Shown: one piece after another, positions 40,373 through 49,891 of the stretch | Position numbering within the stretch: the stretch's first letter is position 1 | Layout: each line of letters starts with the position of its first letter | NCBI RefSeq assembly: GCF_050409585.1 | Contig: NZ_JBNUPE010000012.1 | Coordinates: forward strand, 1 to 59,361 | Direction: 5' to 3' | Length of the DNA: 59,361 nucleotides | DNA from: Facklamia sp050409585 | GTDB taxonomy: Bacteria; Bacillota; Bacilli; Lactobacillales; Aerococcaceae | Program-made: the position numbers and the translations under genes | The notes under the pieces: generated by a model | Database searches by the model: none | What the model was told of the DNA's origin: nothing | The model's input: the letters and a program-made list of their open reading frames with translations, nothing else

Positions 40373-41782
40373 TTATTTTTTTTCAGTATCTAAACCATAG
40401 TCATTATCCCGACGATCGCTATCGTGCTCAAATTCATAGAGACTATAATCTGTTTCTAAAGCATAGGCTGAATCATGAGTGACTTGAATACCACGGATTC
40501 TTCCATTTTCAACATTACTGGTCGTTAAGACATAGTCATTCATTCTGACTGATGTACGCTCGTCATCATCTGGTACATAGCCAATCACTTGAATCATCAA
40601 ACCAGCGATAGTATCTACTTCCTCTGAGTCTAAGTGCTCATCAAAATAATGATTGAACTTTTCTAAGGTCATAACGCCATTAATGTAATAATTCATATCA
40701 TCGATCTTGCGAACGACAGAAGCGGTAATATCGGACTCATCATTGATATCACCTACTATTTCTTCAATTAAATCTTCAAGAGTAACGATTCCCTCGACAC
40801 CACCATACTCATCTCGTAAGATAGCCATATGGGTCTCTTCTCGACGGAATTCCAACAGCAAGTCATCAATATAGGCCGTAGAAGGGACAAATAGAGGATC
40901 GTTAGCAATTTCTAAAAAATCAATCTGATCAAAGCCTTGTTGACTGGCCGTTTTTAATAATTGCTTAACATGGAGCACACCAATGACATTATCTTTACTT
41001 TCTTCATAAATAGGCAAACGTGAAAAAGGACTATTTAAAATAGTTGTGAGAATTTCATCGTACTCATCTTCTATATCAACCATTTGTGTGTCGGTCCGTG
41101 GAACCATGACCTCTCTTGCAAGCTTAGAGTCAAGCGACAGGACTCCTTCAAGCATTGAATACTCCGCTAAATCGATTGTTCCTTCTTGTTGGCTTTGGGT
41201 TAGAATAGCCACCATTTCTTCACGGGTAAACTGGTCGTTATCAGCATTGAAATCAATAGGTGTTAATCGCTTTAAAAAGCCAGTAGAAACCGATAATAAG
41301 GCAACAAATGGAGTGAATAGTTTTTGAACCCATTCAACAATGGCGCTAGTAGCCATAGCTACTTTGTCAGGCATTTGTAAAGCGATTTGTTTAGGGTAAA
41401 GCTCACCCAAGACCAAGGTCACATAAGAAAGCAAGACCGTTACTATCACTATTGAAAGTGACTTCGCACCCGGAAAAAATGGTATCCATCTTACTATATA
41501 ATCTGCAAAACTTGTTGCAGCTGACGCAGATGAAAGGAAACCTGCCAAAGTAATTGCTACTTGGATGGTCGCTAAAAAATCATCTGCATTATCGATTAAT
41601 CTCAGCACTCGTTGTGCTTTTTTGTTCTGCTCTTCTTCCGCTAACGTTCTCATTCTCGATTGGTTAATTGAAACAAAAGCAATTTCTGCTGCAGCGAAAA
41701 AAGCGTTAATTGCGGTTAAACATAAAATTAAGACTAATTGCGCTATCAGTGAATTCTCCGAAGAGTCCATAGTTAAGTTCAT
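40373..41782 (-). CDS. CNNM/CorC-family transporter (hemolysin family, CBS pair)
   Basis: A membrane protein of about 469 residues. A CNNM (DUF21) domain with four membrane segments (about 10-200) contains ATIQVAITLAGFLSSASAA and VLGELYPKQIAL; a CBS pair follows (about 215-340: MVPRTDTQMVDIE, DEYGGVEGIVTLEDLIEEIVG in part), then a CorC_HlyC domain. Homologues export Mg2+ or relate to divalent cation homeostasis; the old name hemolysin is historical. Start uncertain: ATG 41782 lies just after AAAGGAG; ATGs at 41797 and 41770 are alternatives. Confidence 0.88.
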   Translation of the reverse strand: MNLTMDSSENSLIAQLVLILCLTAINAFFAAAEIAFVSINQSRMRTLAEEEQNKKAQRVLRLIDNADDFLATIQVAITLAGFLSSASAATSFADYIVRWIPFFPGAKSLSIVIVTVLLSYVTLVLGELYPKQIALQMPDKVAMATSAIVEWVQKLFTPFVALLSVSTGFLKRLTPIDFNADNDQFTREEMVAILTQSQQEGTIDLAEYSMLEGVLSLDSKLAREVMVPRTDTQMVDIEDEYDEILTTILNSPFSRLPIYEESKDNVIGVLHVKQLLKTASQQGFDQIDFLEIANDPLFVPSTAYIDDLLLEFRREETHMAILRDEYGGVEGIVTLEDLIEEIVGDINDESDITASVVRKIDDMNYYINGVMTLEKFNHYFDEHLDSEEVDTIAGLMIQVIGYVPDDDERTSVRMNDYVLTTSNVENGRIRGIQVTHDSAYALETDYSLYEFEHDSDRRDNDYGLDTEKK

Positions 41783-41899
41783 TTCTCCTTTATGCATCTA
41801 AAAATTTCGACTACTTTTATAATAGGTAATTTCAATATAAAAAGCAACACTTTATCTGGATAGAAACTAGCAAATTATTAAAAAACTATGAGAGAACGA

Positions 41900-41927
41900 T
41901 TGCGCATTTTAATTACTATGATAAAAT
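41900..41927 (+). promoter_or_regulatory. Promoter of the CBS-domain gene
   Basis: TTGCGC (41900-41905), 16 nt, TAAAAT (41922-41927). Confidence 0.6.
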
Positions 41928-41982
41928 AGGAGAGTAGATGCCAACTTTTACCTAAATAATTAGTAAAGAATTGGAGAAACTA

Positions 41983-42615
41983 ATGATTGAAGACTTAATG
42001 ACACCCAAAAATGCCCTTCTCACTCTACCGGAAACATGCACTTGTCTAGAAGCTATTGAATTATTAGAAAAAAATAATCTTCGTTGCGCCCCGGTGGTAG
42101 ATGATAGCCAATCCATTTTCCGTGGTAACATTTACCGCTTCCATATTTATCAATATAAATTTCATCATCCTGACGCTGATCTTAGTTCTTTACCCGTGAC
42201 CCGCTTTTTAAAAAACACCACCAAAATTATCCGTATTCACCATTCAATTTTGGAATTGTTTTTTGCCATAAAAGACCTACCCTATGTTGCTGTCTTAAGT
42301 AAGGAACATACCTTTTTAGGGATTGTGGAACACACAAACTTTCTGAGCTTTTTAAATCAAGCTTGGGATATGCCGGTCGTAGGCTATATATTAAAAGTAG
42401 AAGCCCTCGGTAAAAAGGGCAATCTCACTAAGATTGCTCGTCTAGTTAACCGTTATTGCGATATTTCTTCCTCAATGACCATTGATAAGACCGATTTTAA
42501 CAACCGTTCCTATATCCTCTTTCAAATCCACCAAGATACTAGCCGTCTTACCTTTCAAAACCTCGTTCAAGATTTGCAACGCCGTAAATACACGGTTGAA
42601 TTCTGGTACATTTAA
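41983..42615 (+). CDS. cbpA: CBS-pair protein, CbpA-like c-di-AMP-binding candidate
   Basis: A 210-residue soluble protein. Two CBS repeats cover about 1-130 (MIEDLMTPKNALL at the start, APVVDDSQSIFRGNIYRFHI, and FAIKDLPYVAVLSKEHTFLGIVEH); the last ~75 residues look like an ACT-type domain. The FRGNIY and KDLPYIAVL-type motifs match what I recall of the Listeria-type CbpA c-di-AMP-binding proteins. Start ATG 41983 has GGAG 6 nt upstream; a TTG at 41971 is rejected. The same window encodes the c-di-AMP synthase CdaA. Confidence 0.72.
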   Translation: MIEDLMTPKNALLTLPETCTCLEAIELLEKNNLRCAPVVDDSQSIFRGNIYRFHIYQYKFHHPDADLSSLPVTRFLKNTTKIIRIHHSILELFFAIKDLPYVAVLSKEHTFLGIVEHTNFLSFLNQAWDMPVVGYILKVEALGKKGNLTKIARLVNRYCDISSSMTIDKTDFNNRSYILFQIHQDTSRLTFQNLVQDLQRRKYTVEFWYI

Positions 42616-42622
42616 AATATTT

Positions 42623-42667
42623 ATCCCCGCTAATCTCTAATCGAAGAAGAGTTAACGGGGATTTTAT
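42623..42667. terminator. Bidirectional terminator
   Basis: ATCCCCG..TAA pairs with TTA.CGGGGAT (arms near 42623-42633 and 42652-42661), followed by TTTTAT; between convergent genes. Confidence 0.75.
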
Positions 42668-42669
42668 AA

Positions 42670-43299
42670 TTATTTAGGAAAATAAGGATTATTCTGGCGC
42701 TCTTGGGCTACAAACGTTGGGTTGCCATGTCCAGGGTACAACTGATAATTATCACTCAAAGGTAAAATTTCGCGTTGAATACTTTCCATTAATTGTTGAT
42801 GACTAGCATTCGGTAAATCCGTACGTCCAACACTGCCTGCAAAAACAAGGTCACCAGATATCACAAATTCATCCTCATCAAATAGATAAATCACATGACC
42901 TGGACTGTGTCCGGGTGTATGCTTCACTTCAAACTTAAAAGAAGCGATTGAAACTTCCCCCATACTTTCCCAAAGATGATCAGCTTTACGCTGAATAATC
43001 GGTTGAGTAAGCATTGTAGACAAGTTTAAGGCTGGATCACCGAGGAAATCAGCTTCTAATGTATGTACATAGACTGGAACGTGATAATAATCTCTCAATT
43101 GGTCTAAACCACCAATATGATCAAAATGGCAATGGGTTTGAAGAATAGCTTTCGGTTTCCAGCCTTGACCATCAATCCATTCAATCAATTTATCCGCTTC
43201 TGCACCCGGATCAAAAAGGATGACCTCTTGATTGGGATGAATCACTACATAAGTATTTTCCTGCATAGGACCCACTGTTTTCATAGCTACTTCTAACAT
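42670..43299 (-). CDS. MBL-fold hydrolase, glyoxalase II-like (YqgX type)
   Basis: A 209-residue MBL-fold protein. Zinc motif QTHCHFDHIGG, then KHTPGHSPGH, ISGDLVFAGSVGRTDL and YPGHGNPT. This set is typical of the small glyoxalase II-like subgroup, without the C-terminal glutathione-binding domain of true glyoxalase II. Substrate unknown; thioester or acylthiol hydrolysis is likely. GGAGG precedes ATG 43299. It follows alr by 9 nt, so it is probably the last gene of the envelope cluster. Confidence 0.88.
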   Translation of the reverse strand: MLEVAMKTVGPMQENTYVVIHPNQEVILFDPGAEADKLIEWIDGQGWKPKAILQTHCHFDHIGGLDQLRDYYHVPVYVHTLEADFLGDPALNLSTMLTQPIIQRKADHLWESMGEVSIASFKFEVKHTPGHSPGHVIYLFDEDEFVISGDLVFAGSVGRTDLPNASHQQLMESIQREILPLSDNYQLYPGHGNPTFVAQERQNNPYFPK

Positions 43300-43308
43300 A
43301 TTATCCTC

Positions 43309-44523
43309 CTATATATAAATTCGAGGAACTCTTTCACTAATACATGATAATATTTCATAGGAAATAGTTCCTGCCATATGTGCCAACAAAGAGGGGTGAT
43401 TATAATATTTACCATCTTGACCGATTATTGTCACTTCCGTTCCCACAGGGAATTCCTTGGGTAAACGAATCATTAATTGATCCATATTAATCACACCTAA
43501 AACAGGGCATGCATATCCTTCTACCAAAATAGGAATTTTAGCATAAGCGCGAAGCCAACCATCGGCATAGCCAATCGGAATAGTACCAATCCATTCATCC
43601 TCTGGACTTTCATAGCTTGCTCCATAAGAAATACGCGTTCCTTTTTCAACTTTCTTCACATAGGACAATTCAGACAACAATTGAAATGCTGGCTTCAAAT
43701 TAAGTTCATTTGTAGAATTTTTACTGCGTAAACCCTCTTTATCTAAATGATAATCAGTAATTTGCTGGTCCGTCACTAAATCTTCAGGGACACAGTCTCT
43801 ACTATTGAGACCATACATGGAAATACCTAAGCGTATAATATCTGATCGGTCGCCAATTGCAGGATAAAGTCCCATGGCTGAATTATCAAAGTGTCTTAAA
43901 GACACAAAATCAGGAATATAAGAAATTAAAGCTTGCCAACGCTCCCATTGATAGTCAATATAACTTAAGGGGCCACCACCAGCCGTTGCAAAATGAGTGA
44001 AAACCCCTTGCCAATTTAGCCACGAATAAGCTTTAACGCCTTCAACAAAGGCTAGTACTTCTTCTTTGGTCCTTAACCCCACTCGTGACATCCCCGTATC
44101 CAGCTTCAAATGAAATTTTAATGGATTCTCTTTCAACAGATTCTCTTGCTGATTCTTTTTAAGCTGGTGGAAAGACTGGTCAAAAAAGCTTAAATCTGAA
44201 ACAGTAATCGTTAAATCATAATATAAAATCTCGGCTATTCCATAGGGTAATGTTAAGCCCATTACTAAAATTGGTATTTTAGTCAGACCCAGCTTGCGGA
44301 GTTGGATTGCTTCATCTACTGTGGCAACGCACAATCCATTCACACCTGCTTCAATGGCTGCCTTAGCAATTGGAATTGCTCCATGTCCATAAGCGTTGGC
44401 TTTAACTACTGCATATATTTGTTGATGTGAAGCTTTCTTATCTTGGTATAGCTTGATATTATGTTTAATGTTTTCTAAACTAATGACTGCTTGCGTTGGG
44501 CGGTGCTCACTTGCTCGATACAT
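43309..44523 (-). CDS. alr: Alanine racemase
   Basis: A 404-residue PLP enzyme that makes D-alanine for peptidoglycan. The PLP lysine is K41 in VVKANAYGHG; the second catalytic residue is Tyr in RISYGASYESP; GYADGW is the usual active-site motif. Slightly longer than the common ~370 residues, with an insert around 235-265. AGGAGTC precedes ATG 44523. It lies 11 nt after acpS and feeds Ddl and MurF encoded upstream in the same direction. Confidence 0.96.
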   Translation of the reverse strand: MYRASEHRPTQAVISLENIKHNIKLYQDKKASHQQIYAVVKANAYGHGAIPIAKAAIEAGVNGLCVATVDEAIQLRKLGLTKIPILVMGLTLPYGIAEILYYDLTITVSDLSFFDQSFHQLKKNQQENLLKENPLKFHLKLDTGMSRVGLRTKEEVLAFVEGVKAYSWLNWQGVFTHFATAGGGPLSYIDYQWERWQALISYIPDFVSLRHFDNSAMGLYPAIGDRSDIIRLGISMYGLNSRDCVPEDLVTDQQITDYHLDKEGLRSKNSTNELNLKPAFQLLSELSYVKKVEKGTRISYGASYESPEDEWIGTIPIGYADGWLRAYAKIPILVEGYACPVLGVINMDQLMIRLPKEFPVGTEVTIIGQDGKYYNHPSLLAHMAGTISYEILSCISERVPRIYI

Positions 44524-44534
44524 TTTTTGACTCC

Positions 44535-44927
44535 TTACGACTTGTTTATAAATTTTTGATAGGCTTGGTCAATCGTTTGCTGATCACAGTCCATTACAAC
44601 CATAGCCGTTGCGTAATCTTGACCATGACTAATCGATACTTTGGCATGTTTTATTATTGGACCTGCTGTAATCTTAGGTCGTCCTCTCTCGTCATTGATA
44701 ATTGAAATATCAGAAAACTTCAAGTGTCCAATCCCTGTACCCATAGCTTTAACATAAGCCTCTTTAGCACAAAAGCGGCCAGCCAAATAAATGAGCTGCC
44801 GCTGAGAGGAATATTTATCAAATACTCGTAGTTCTTGATCTGATAATATTTTATTTGGAAAAGCTTTGTGTCTAGCTAGGGCCTTAGCAATCCGATCAAT
44901 TTCTACAATATCAATTCCTATCTCCAT
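44535..44927 (-). CDS. acpS: Holo-acyl-carrier-protein synthase
   Basis: A 130-residue phosphopantetheinyl transferase that activates acyl carrier protein. Motifs GIDIVEIDRI (Mg2+-binding Asp) and GRFCAKEAYVKAMGTGIG are intact. GAGG precedes ATG 44927. Lies between cshA (16 nt) and alr, as in many Firmicutes. Confidence 0.97.
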   Translation of the reverse strand: MEIGIDIVEIDRIAKALARHKAFPNKILSDQELRVFDKYSSQRQLIYLAGRFCAKEAYVKAMGTGIGHLKFSDISIINDERGRPKITAGPIIKHAKVSISHGQDYATAMVVMDCDQQTIDQAYQKFINKS

Positions 44928-44943
44928 TATAATACCTCAAATA

Positions 44944-46410
44944 TTAACGCTCTTTTTTCTTCATCTTAAAATTTTTCTTGTTAGACTTTGAATAGTTGCC
45001 TTTATTACCACCGGAATATTTATTGCGGTTTGATTTGCCAGACTTTTTGCGATAGTTGTCACGATTATTCCGTTTTTTGCGGTCTGCATTTGGTAATGGT
45101 TTTTGCGGTGAAATCGAAACAGCAATTTCACGGCTTTCTGAAACAATTTGTCCTAAAAGGGCTGCTACTAAATCTTCCGCTTCATAGTTAGCTAAAAGTA
45201 GTTTAGCATTTTGCCGACTATGATTCACCTGGTCGCCTTCTAATTGCTCATTAATCTGTTCGATAATTTGGTGGATTTGTCCTTGTTGTGCTTCTTGAAT
45301 GGTTGGTGGTTTCATCGGTTGCATTTGTTTACCGACTAATTTTTCGATGGTTCTTAAATAAGGCATTTCAGTCGGTAAGACAAAGGTTAATGACAAACCT
45401 TCATTGCCTGCACGCCCTGTACGCCCGATACGGTGAACATAAGACTCAGGATCTTGCGTAATATCATAGTTATAGACGTGAGTAACGCCTGTAATATCTA
45501 ATCCTCTGGCGGCAACATCAGTTGCGACTAAGAGTTCTACATTGCCTTTTTTGAAGGCGTTAATCACGCTAGACCGTTTTTGTTGAGTAATATCACCATG
45601 GATCACTTCTGCATTGTAACCTCTTAGGTTTAGACCACGGCCGACTTCATCGACACGCTTTTTAGTCCGACAGAAGATAATCGCTTGCTTAGGCATTTGA
45701 ACGTCAAGAAAACGTGATAAGGCATCAAATTTCTCATCGTCACGGCACTTAGCATAAAATTGCTCAATCAAGTCTGCTGTTACATGTTTTGTTTCAATAT
45801 GTACATGAGCTGGTGATTTAAGAAATTGATCTGCTAAGTTTCGAATTGCTGGTGGCATAGTCGCTGAGAAGAGTAACGTTTGTCTTGCTTGAGGTGTTTT
45901 AGAAACAATCGACTTAATATCTTCAATAAAACCCATATTTAGCATTTCGTCGGCTTCATCTAAAACCAAAGTTTGTACATGCTCTAATTTCAAAACTTTT
46001 CGATTGATTAAGTCTAATAGTCGTCCTGGAGTCCCCACAATAACTTGTGGTTTATTACGTTTAATACGCTCAATTTGCTTACCGATTGGTGAGCCACCAT
46101 AGACCACATAAATACGCGAACGAACGCCTTTTCCTAAACGAAATAACTCTTCCTGAACTTGGATAGCGAGTTCTCTTGTTGGAGCTACCACTAAACTTTG
46201 AATATTATCATGGTTGGTTTCCAGTTTATTTAATAAAGGCAGACCAAAGGCTGCTGTTTTTCCTGTTCCTGTTTGCGCTTGACCGATTAAGTCACGGCCC
46301 TCCAGTGCTACAGGTATTGCTTTTTGCTGGATGGGAGTTGGCTCTTCAAAACCTAACTCATCAAGTGTTTTAACTAATCGTTCATCTAATTGTAAATCTT
46401 TAAATTTCAA
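44944..46410 (-). CDS. cshA: DEAD-box RNA helicase CshA
   Basis: A 488-residue ATP-dependent RNA helicase of the degradosome/cold-shock group. All motifs are present: PTPIQQKAIP (Q), AQTGTGKT (I), PTRELA (Ia), TPGRLLDL (Ib), DEAD (II), SAT (III), ARGLDITGV (V) and HRIGRTGRAG (VI). The basic tail of ~45 residues (RNNRDNYRKKSGKSNRNK) likely binds RNA. The start is a TTG at 46410, 6 nt after AAGGAAG. Located between murF and acpS, the standard Firmicute position. Confidence 0.95.
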   Translation of the reverse strand: MKFKDLQLDERLVKTLDELGFEEPTPIQQKAIPVALEGRDLIGQAQTGTGKTAAFGLPLLNKLETNHDNIQSLVVAPTRELAIQVQEELFRLGKGVRSRIYVVYGGSPIGKQIERIKRNKPQVIVGTPGRLLDLINRKVLKLEHVQTLVLDEADEMLNMGFIEDIKSIVSKTPQARQTLLFSATMPPAIRNLADQFLKSPAHVHIETKHVTADLIEQFYAKCRDDEKFDALSRFLDVQMPKQAIIFCRTKKRVDEVGRGLNLRGYNAEVIHGDITQQKRSSVINAFKKGNVELLVATDVAARGLDITGVTHVYNYDITQDPESYVHRIGRTGRAGNEGLSLTFVLPTEMPYLRTIEKLVGKQMQPMKPPTIQEAQQGQIHQIIEQINEQLEGDQVNHSRQNAKLLLANYEAEDLVAALLGQIVSESREIAVSISPQKPLPNADRKKRNNRDNYRKKSGKSNRNKYSGGNKGNYSKSNKKNFKMKKKER

Positions 46411-46450
46411 ATAATTCTTCCTTTTCTTCTATTGATAAGAATTTCAACAA

Positions 46451-46475
46451 GGGACTGGGTATTTACCCCAGCCCC
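46451..46475 (-). terminator. Probable terminator after murF
   Basis: GGGACTGGG (46451-46459) pairs with CCCAGCCCC (46467-46475), 7-nt loop; minus-strand tail TTGTTGAAATTC is only weakly T-rich, so termination may be partial before cshA. Confidence 0.55.
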
Positions 46476-46515
46476 ACTATCATCTGTTTATAAAGTTTTT
46501 AAACCTTATGGTTGA

Positions 46516-47922
46516 TCATTGTGTTTTGATTCCAGTTAACGCCGTCACAACGCTCAGTAAGTCAACACCGAAGCTAGACTTAACTAGGATGACATCTTCA
46601 TTTGATGTCTCTATACTAAGAGCGTCTATCAAACGTTGATGATCTGCTTTTTCATAAAACAACTGTTCCTTTGCAAAAGTTTTTTGCAATTCATCGTATA
46701 AATAAGCCATCTGGTCGCCAAACAAGTATACCTTATCTAACACGCTTACGTCCAGTGAATCTTTTAAACTACGATGATATTCTTCACTTTGGGCTCCTAA
46801 CTCCCTAATATCACCCAAAACAGCAATTTTACGGCCCGCACCTTCTACTTCAACATCAGCCAAAGTATTTAAAACAGCTCGCATGGAAGTTGGACTGGCA
46901 TTGTAAGCATCATTTAAAAGTCTAGCGCCATTTTTAGTGGTTAACCATTGTACCCGATTGGCTGTCAGTTTAAATTGTGATAATTGGAAAATAGCTTGTT
47001 CGGTAGGAACTTCTAATAGTTTAGCAATGCTTAAAGCAATTAAAGCATTAGTAACATTATAGGCTCCAATGATTGGGATCGAACATAACACATTTTCATC
47101 AATATTCGTGCGGAAAAAAGTTTTATTATATTCTTGATTAATAGCGTAAGCATAAAAATCGTCACTTTTTTCAAAACCAAAGCAGTAACTTTTAATTTTA
47201 ACCTGTTTTTTTTGCAACTCTGCTTCAATTAAAGGCTCTTTGCCAGGGTATAAGAAAATACCATTGGAAGTGAGACCATCTAATATTTCTAATTTTGCTT
47301 GTGTAATGCCTTGCCGACTCCCTAAAAATTCTAAGTGGCTCTCTCCGATAATAGTCACTACAGCAATATCAGGCTCAGCGATTTTACTTAATCGACTAAT
47401 TTCTCCAAAGTCACTCATCCCCATCTCTAAGACACATACCTGCGTATCTTCAGGCATTTGCAATAGTGTATAAGGCATACCAATTTCGTTATTATAATTC
47501 CCTTGGGTTTTATGGACACTATATTTTGAAGTTAAACTCATGGCTGTCATGTCTTTAGCAGTTGTTTTACCATTACTCCCTGTGATACCTATCACAATAG
47601 GCTGAATAAGATGACGATAATAATTTGCTAATTGATGAAAGGCCGCTAATGTATCTTCAACCTTGATAACAATTAATTGTTCAGAGGGTGCTTCTTCTAT
47701 AGGACGTGACCAAAAACAAGCGATGGCACCATTATCTATTGCATTTTGAATATAGTCATGACCATCCGTAGTACCCCCTACTAATGGGACAAAAAGACTA
47801 GCCTTTTTGACCTTACGTGAGTCAAACTCTACACTGGTAATTTCTTGACCTAAGACTGGCTGATAATTAAACGGATTTAGTTTTAAAGTCTTGATGATTT
47901 CGTTAATTTGAATTGCTTTCAA
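46516..47922 (-). CDS. murF: UDP-MurNAc-tripeptide--D-Ala-D-Ala ligase MurF
   Basis: A 468-residue Mur ligase that adds D-Ala-D-Ala to the muropeptide precursor. ATP loop GITGSNGKTTAKDM (about residue 112-125), EMGMSDFGEI, and RNA-free C-terminal domain with LNDAYNASPTSM. Start is TTG 47922 with GGGAG upstream. It lies 11 nt after ddl, whose product it uses. Confidence 0.96.
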   Translation of the reverse strand: MKAIQINEIIKTLKLNPFNYQPVLGQEITSVEFDSRKVKKASLFVPLVGGTTDGHDYIQNAIDNGAIACFWSRPIEEAPSEQLIVIKVEDTLAAFHQLANYYRHLIQPIVIGITGSNGKTTAKDMTAMSLTSKYSVHKTQGNYNNEIGMPYTLLQMPEDTQVCVLEMGMSDFGEISRLSKIAEPDIAVVTIIGESHLEFLGSRQGITQAKLEILDGLTSNGIFLYPGKEPLIEAELQKKQVKIKSYCFGFEKSDDFYAYAINQEYNKTFFRTNIDENVLCSIPIIGAYNVTNALIALSIAKLLEVPTEQAIFQLSQFKLTANRVQWLTTKNGARLLNDAYNASPTSMRAVLNTLADVEVEGAGRKIAVLGDIRELGAQSEEYHRSLKDSLDVSVLDKVYLFGDQMAYLYDELQKTFAKEQLFYEKADHQRLIDALSIETSNEDVILVKSSFGVDLLSVVTALTGIKTQ

Positions 47923-47933
47923 AGACTCGCTCC

Positions 47934-49019
47934 CTAACTTTTATAACTTTTCATTTGAGACTTTGTTTTATGTCGGCTCAACCCTAATTGAATGAGTTCT
48001 TCAATTAAGTCCCGATATTCTAAGCCTGTTGCTTTCCAAAGACTTGGATACATCGAGTATTGGGTGAATCCTGGCATGGTATTTAGCTCATTAATGTAAA
48101 TATCATGGTTAGCAGTGACAAAAAAGTCGGCCCTTGCTAATCCAGAACCATCAATCACCCGATAAGCTTTTTTCGCATAGTTTTGAATTTCTTCAGATAG
48201 ACTTTCAGGTAAATCAGCTGGAATTTCCATTTCAACCGTATTATTAATATATTTTTCGGAATAATCGTAGAAATCTTGGGTTTTTACCAATCGTCCCACA
48301 CAAGACACGTGAATATCTTCATTACCTAAAATGGCTACTTCACACTCATCAGCACTAATTCCTTGCTCAACCACAATGCGACGGTCATACTTCAAAGCTT
48401 CATTAACTGCTTCAATTAGCTGATATTTATCTTGAGCCTTAGAAATCCCAACACTCGATCCCATATTAGCTGGCTTGACAAACATTGGGTACAGTAATGT
48501 TCCTTCAGCTTTAATAATTAAGTTTTCTTGCTGATTTTTCCACTCTACATCATCAAAGGAAACATAGGGAACTTGAGGAATGCCTGCTTGGGTAAATAAA
48601 GATTTAGAAATGATTTTATCCATACCATTTGCTGAAGCGGTAATCCCTGCTCCAACATATGGCATATCTAAAACTTCTACAAAGCCTTGAATAGTGCCAT
48701 CTTCACCATTAGGACCGTGTAAAACAGGAAAGACTATGGCATCCTCCTCTTGAATCTCTCCCGGTTTTATAACCACTCCTTTTGAAGGTGTGTTTGTGGT
48801 TGACCACTTTGCATGATCTGATTCATTAAATATTAATTGCTGATCACCTAAAGAAGGTTCATTCATTTCCGGCCCTTGAATCCATTGCCCATCTTTGGTG
48901 ATATAAATCGGCTGCACTGTATATAAATTGTACATAATTGCTTGCGAAATATTATGAGCTGAAATAATAGAGATCTCATGCTCAGCACTTTGCCCACCAT
49001 ATAGTAATATTATTTTCAT
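47934..49019 (-). CDS. ddl: D-alanine--D-alanine ligase
   Basis: A 361-residue ATP-grasp ligase. Motifs: LLYGGQSAEHEISIISA, HGPNGEDGTIQGF, FVKPANMGSSVGISKA, LARADFFV and NELNTMPGFT. The omega-loop motif DYSEKYINN carries Tyr where D-Ala-D-Lac ligases carry Phe, so a normal D-Ala-D-Ala product is predicted. Start ATG 49019 follows GGAGGG; its ATGA overlaps the stop of the upstream unknown gene. An in-frame ATG at 49073 is inside that gene. Confidence 0.96.
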   Translation of the reverse strand: MKIILLYGGQSAEHEISIISAHNISQAIMYNLYTVQPIYITKDGQWIQGPEMNEPSLGDQQLIFNESDHAKWSTTNTPSKGVVIKPGEIQEEDAIVFPVLHGPNGEDGTIQGFVEVLDMPYVGAGITASANGMDKIISKSLFTQAGIPQVPYVSFDDVEWKNQQENLIIKAEGTLLYPMFVKPANMGSSVGISKAQDKYQLIEAVNEALKYDRRIVVEQGISADECEVAILGNEDIHVSCVGRLVKTQDFYDYSEKYINNTVEMEIPADLPESLSEEIQNYAKKAYRVIDGSGLARADFFVTANHDIYINELNTMPGFTQYSMYPSLWKATGLEYRDLIEELIQLGLSRHKTKSQMKSYKS

Positions 49020-49798
49020 TGAGTTCCCTCCGTCTTGTCTTCCAACTGTTGGCTTAAGTCTTCGATGCGCCATTGACTGGTTGATTCTTGGTAAATTATC
49101 TGTCCAACAGCATCTTTACGATCGAAATTACGTGTTAAATAAGTTAATTCATCCTCAATTATATATAGAGGGATACTCCAAGTATCATTTTCTTTAATGG
49201 CTTGTTTTAAATCAATTTTTAACCCATTCATAAATAGGGGGCTTAATTCCTCTACTAGTCTAACAGGCATTGGTGCTATTACTTTTTTCCGTCTTGTAAA
49301 CCACCCAACATTTTCATTGATTATGTTAGACAGATGTTCACTTAGAGCCCGAGCAAAGCGCCCATAAAAGTGAGACATATGCCGATAATATGTTTTATTT
49401 AAGCCATTTGACATGGTTAAATAAACATAGTTATTTTGCAACTTATAAAAGAAAGGTGATCTCAAGGCTTTATTAGCGTGAAAAAGGTAGAGTAGTTCTG
49501 AAATTTCAACGGGGGTTAATTGGTGCATCAATTCCATACTATCGAAATCAATCCAATTAGACATTCGACGCCCTTCTTTTTGACAAAGTTCAAAATAGTT
49601 TAAAACTTCTGTCTGATTGCGTAGAATTTTAAAATCCGTTTGAACGTCAAAACGACCGAATTCTTCCGGTGCATTCGCTAAAATAATATTTTGTGGTAAA
49701 TATTGACGATTGAAATCCATTATTTTTAGACTTATTCCTCGCGTCATAAAATAATTAGTAACGGCATCATAATGCACATAAAGATTAATCCGATTCAT
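49016..49798 (-). CDS. Conserved-looking protein of unknown function, coupled to ddl
   Basis: I cannot assign a family to this 260-residue protein. It has no signal peptide or membrane segment and looks cytoplasmic. It opens RINLYVHYDAVTNYFMTRG; a middle part has LTPVEISELLYLFHANKALRS with an aromatic stretch after it (YKLQNNYVYLTM); the last third is charged. AAAGGAGG precedes ATG 49798. Its stop codon overlaps the ddl start (ATGA), implying coupled translation and a link to peptidoglycan precursor synthesis (inference). Confidence 0.75.
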   Translation of the reverse strand: MNRINLYVHYDAVTNYFMTRGISLKIMDFNRQYLPQNIILANAPEEFGRFDVQTDFKILRNQTEVLNYFELCQKEGRRMSNWIDFDSMELMHQLTPVEISELLYLFHANKALRSPFFYKLQNNYVYLTMSNGLNKTYYRHMSHFYGRFARALSEHLSNIINENVGWFTRRKKVIAPMPVRLVEELSPLFMNGLKIDLKQAIKENDTWSIPLYIIEDELTYLTRNFDRKDAVGQIIYQESTSQWRIEDLSQQLEDKTEGTQ

Positions 49799-49891
49799 TC
49801 TCTACCTCCTTTCTTTTAAAGATCGGTAACTCACATTCTACTCTCTTTGATTTCCAATGCAAAGCCTAATTTTAAAGAAGGCATAAAATTA

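Noticed and set aside
46176..46373. Plus-strand frame opposite cshA
   Set aside because: Shadow of conserved helicase motifs; Leu/Phe-rich composition arises from the reverse reading.
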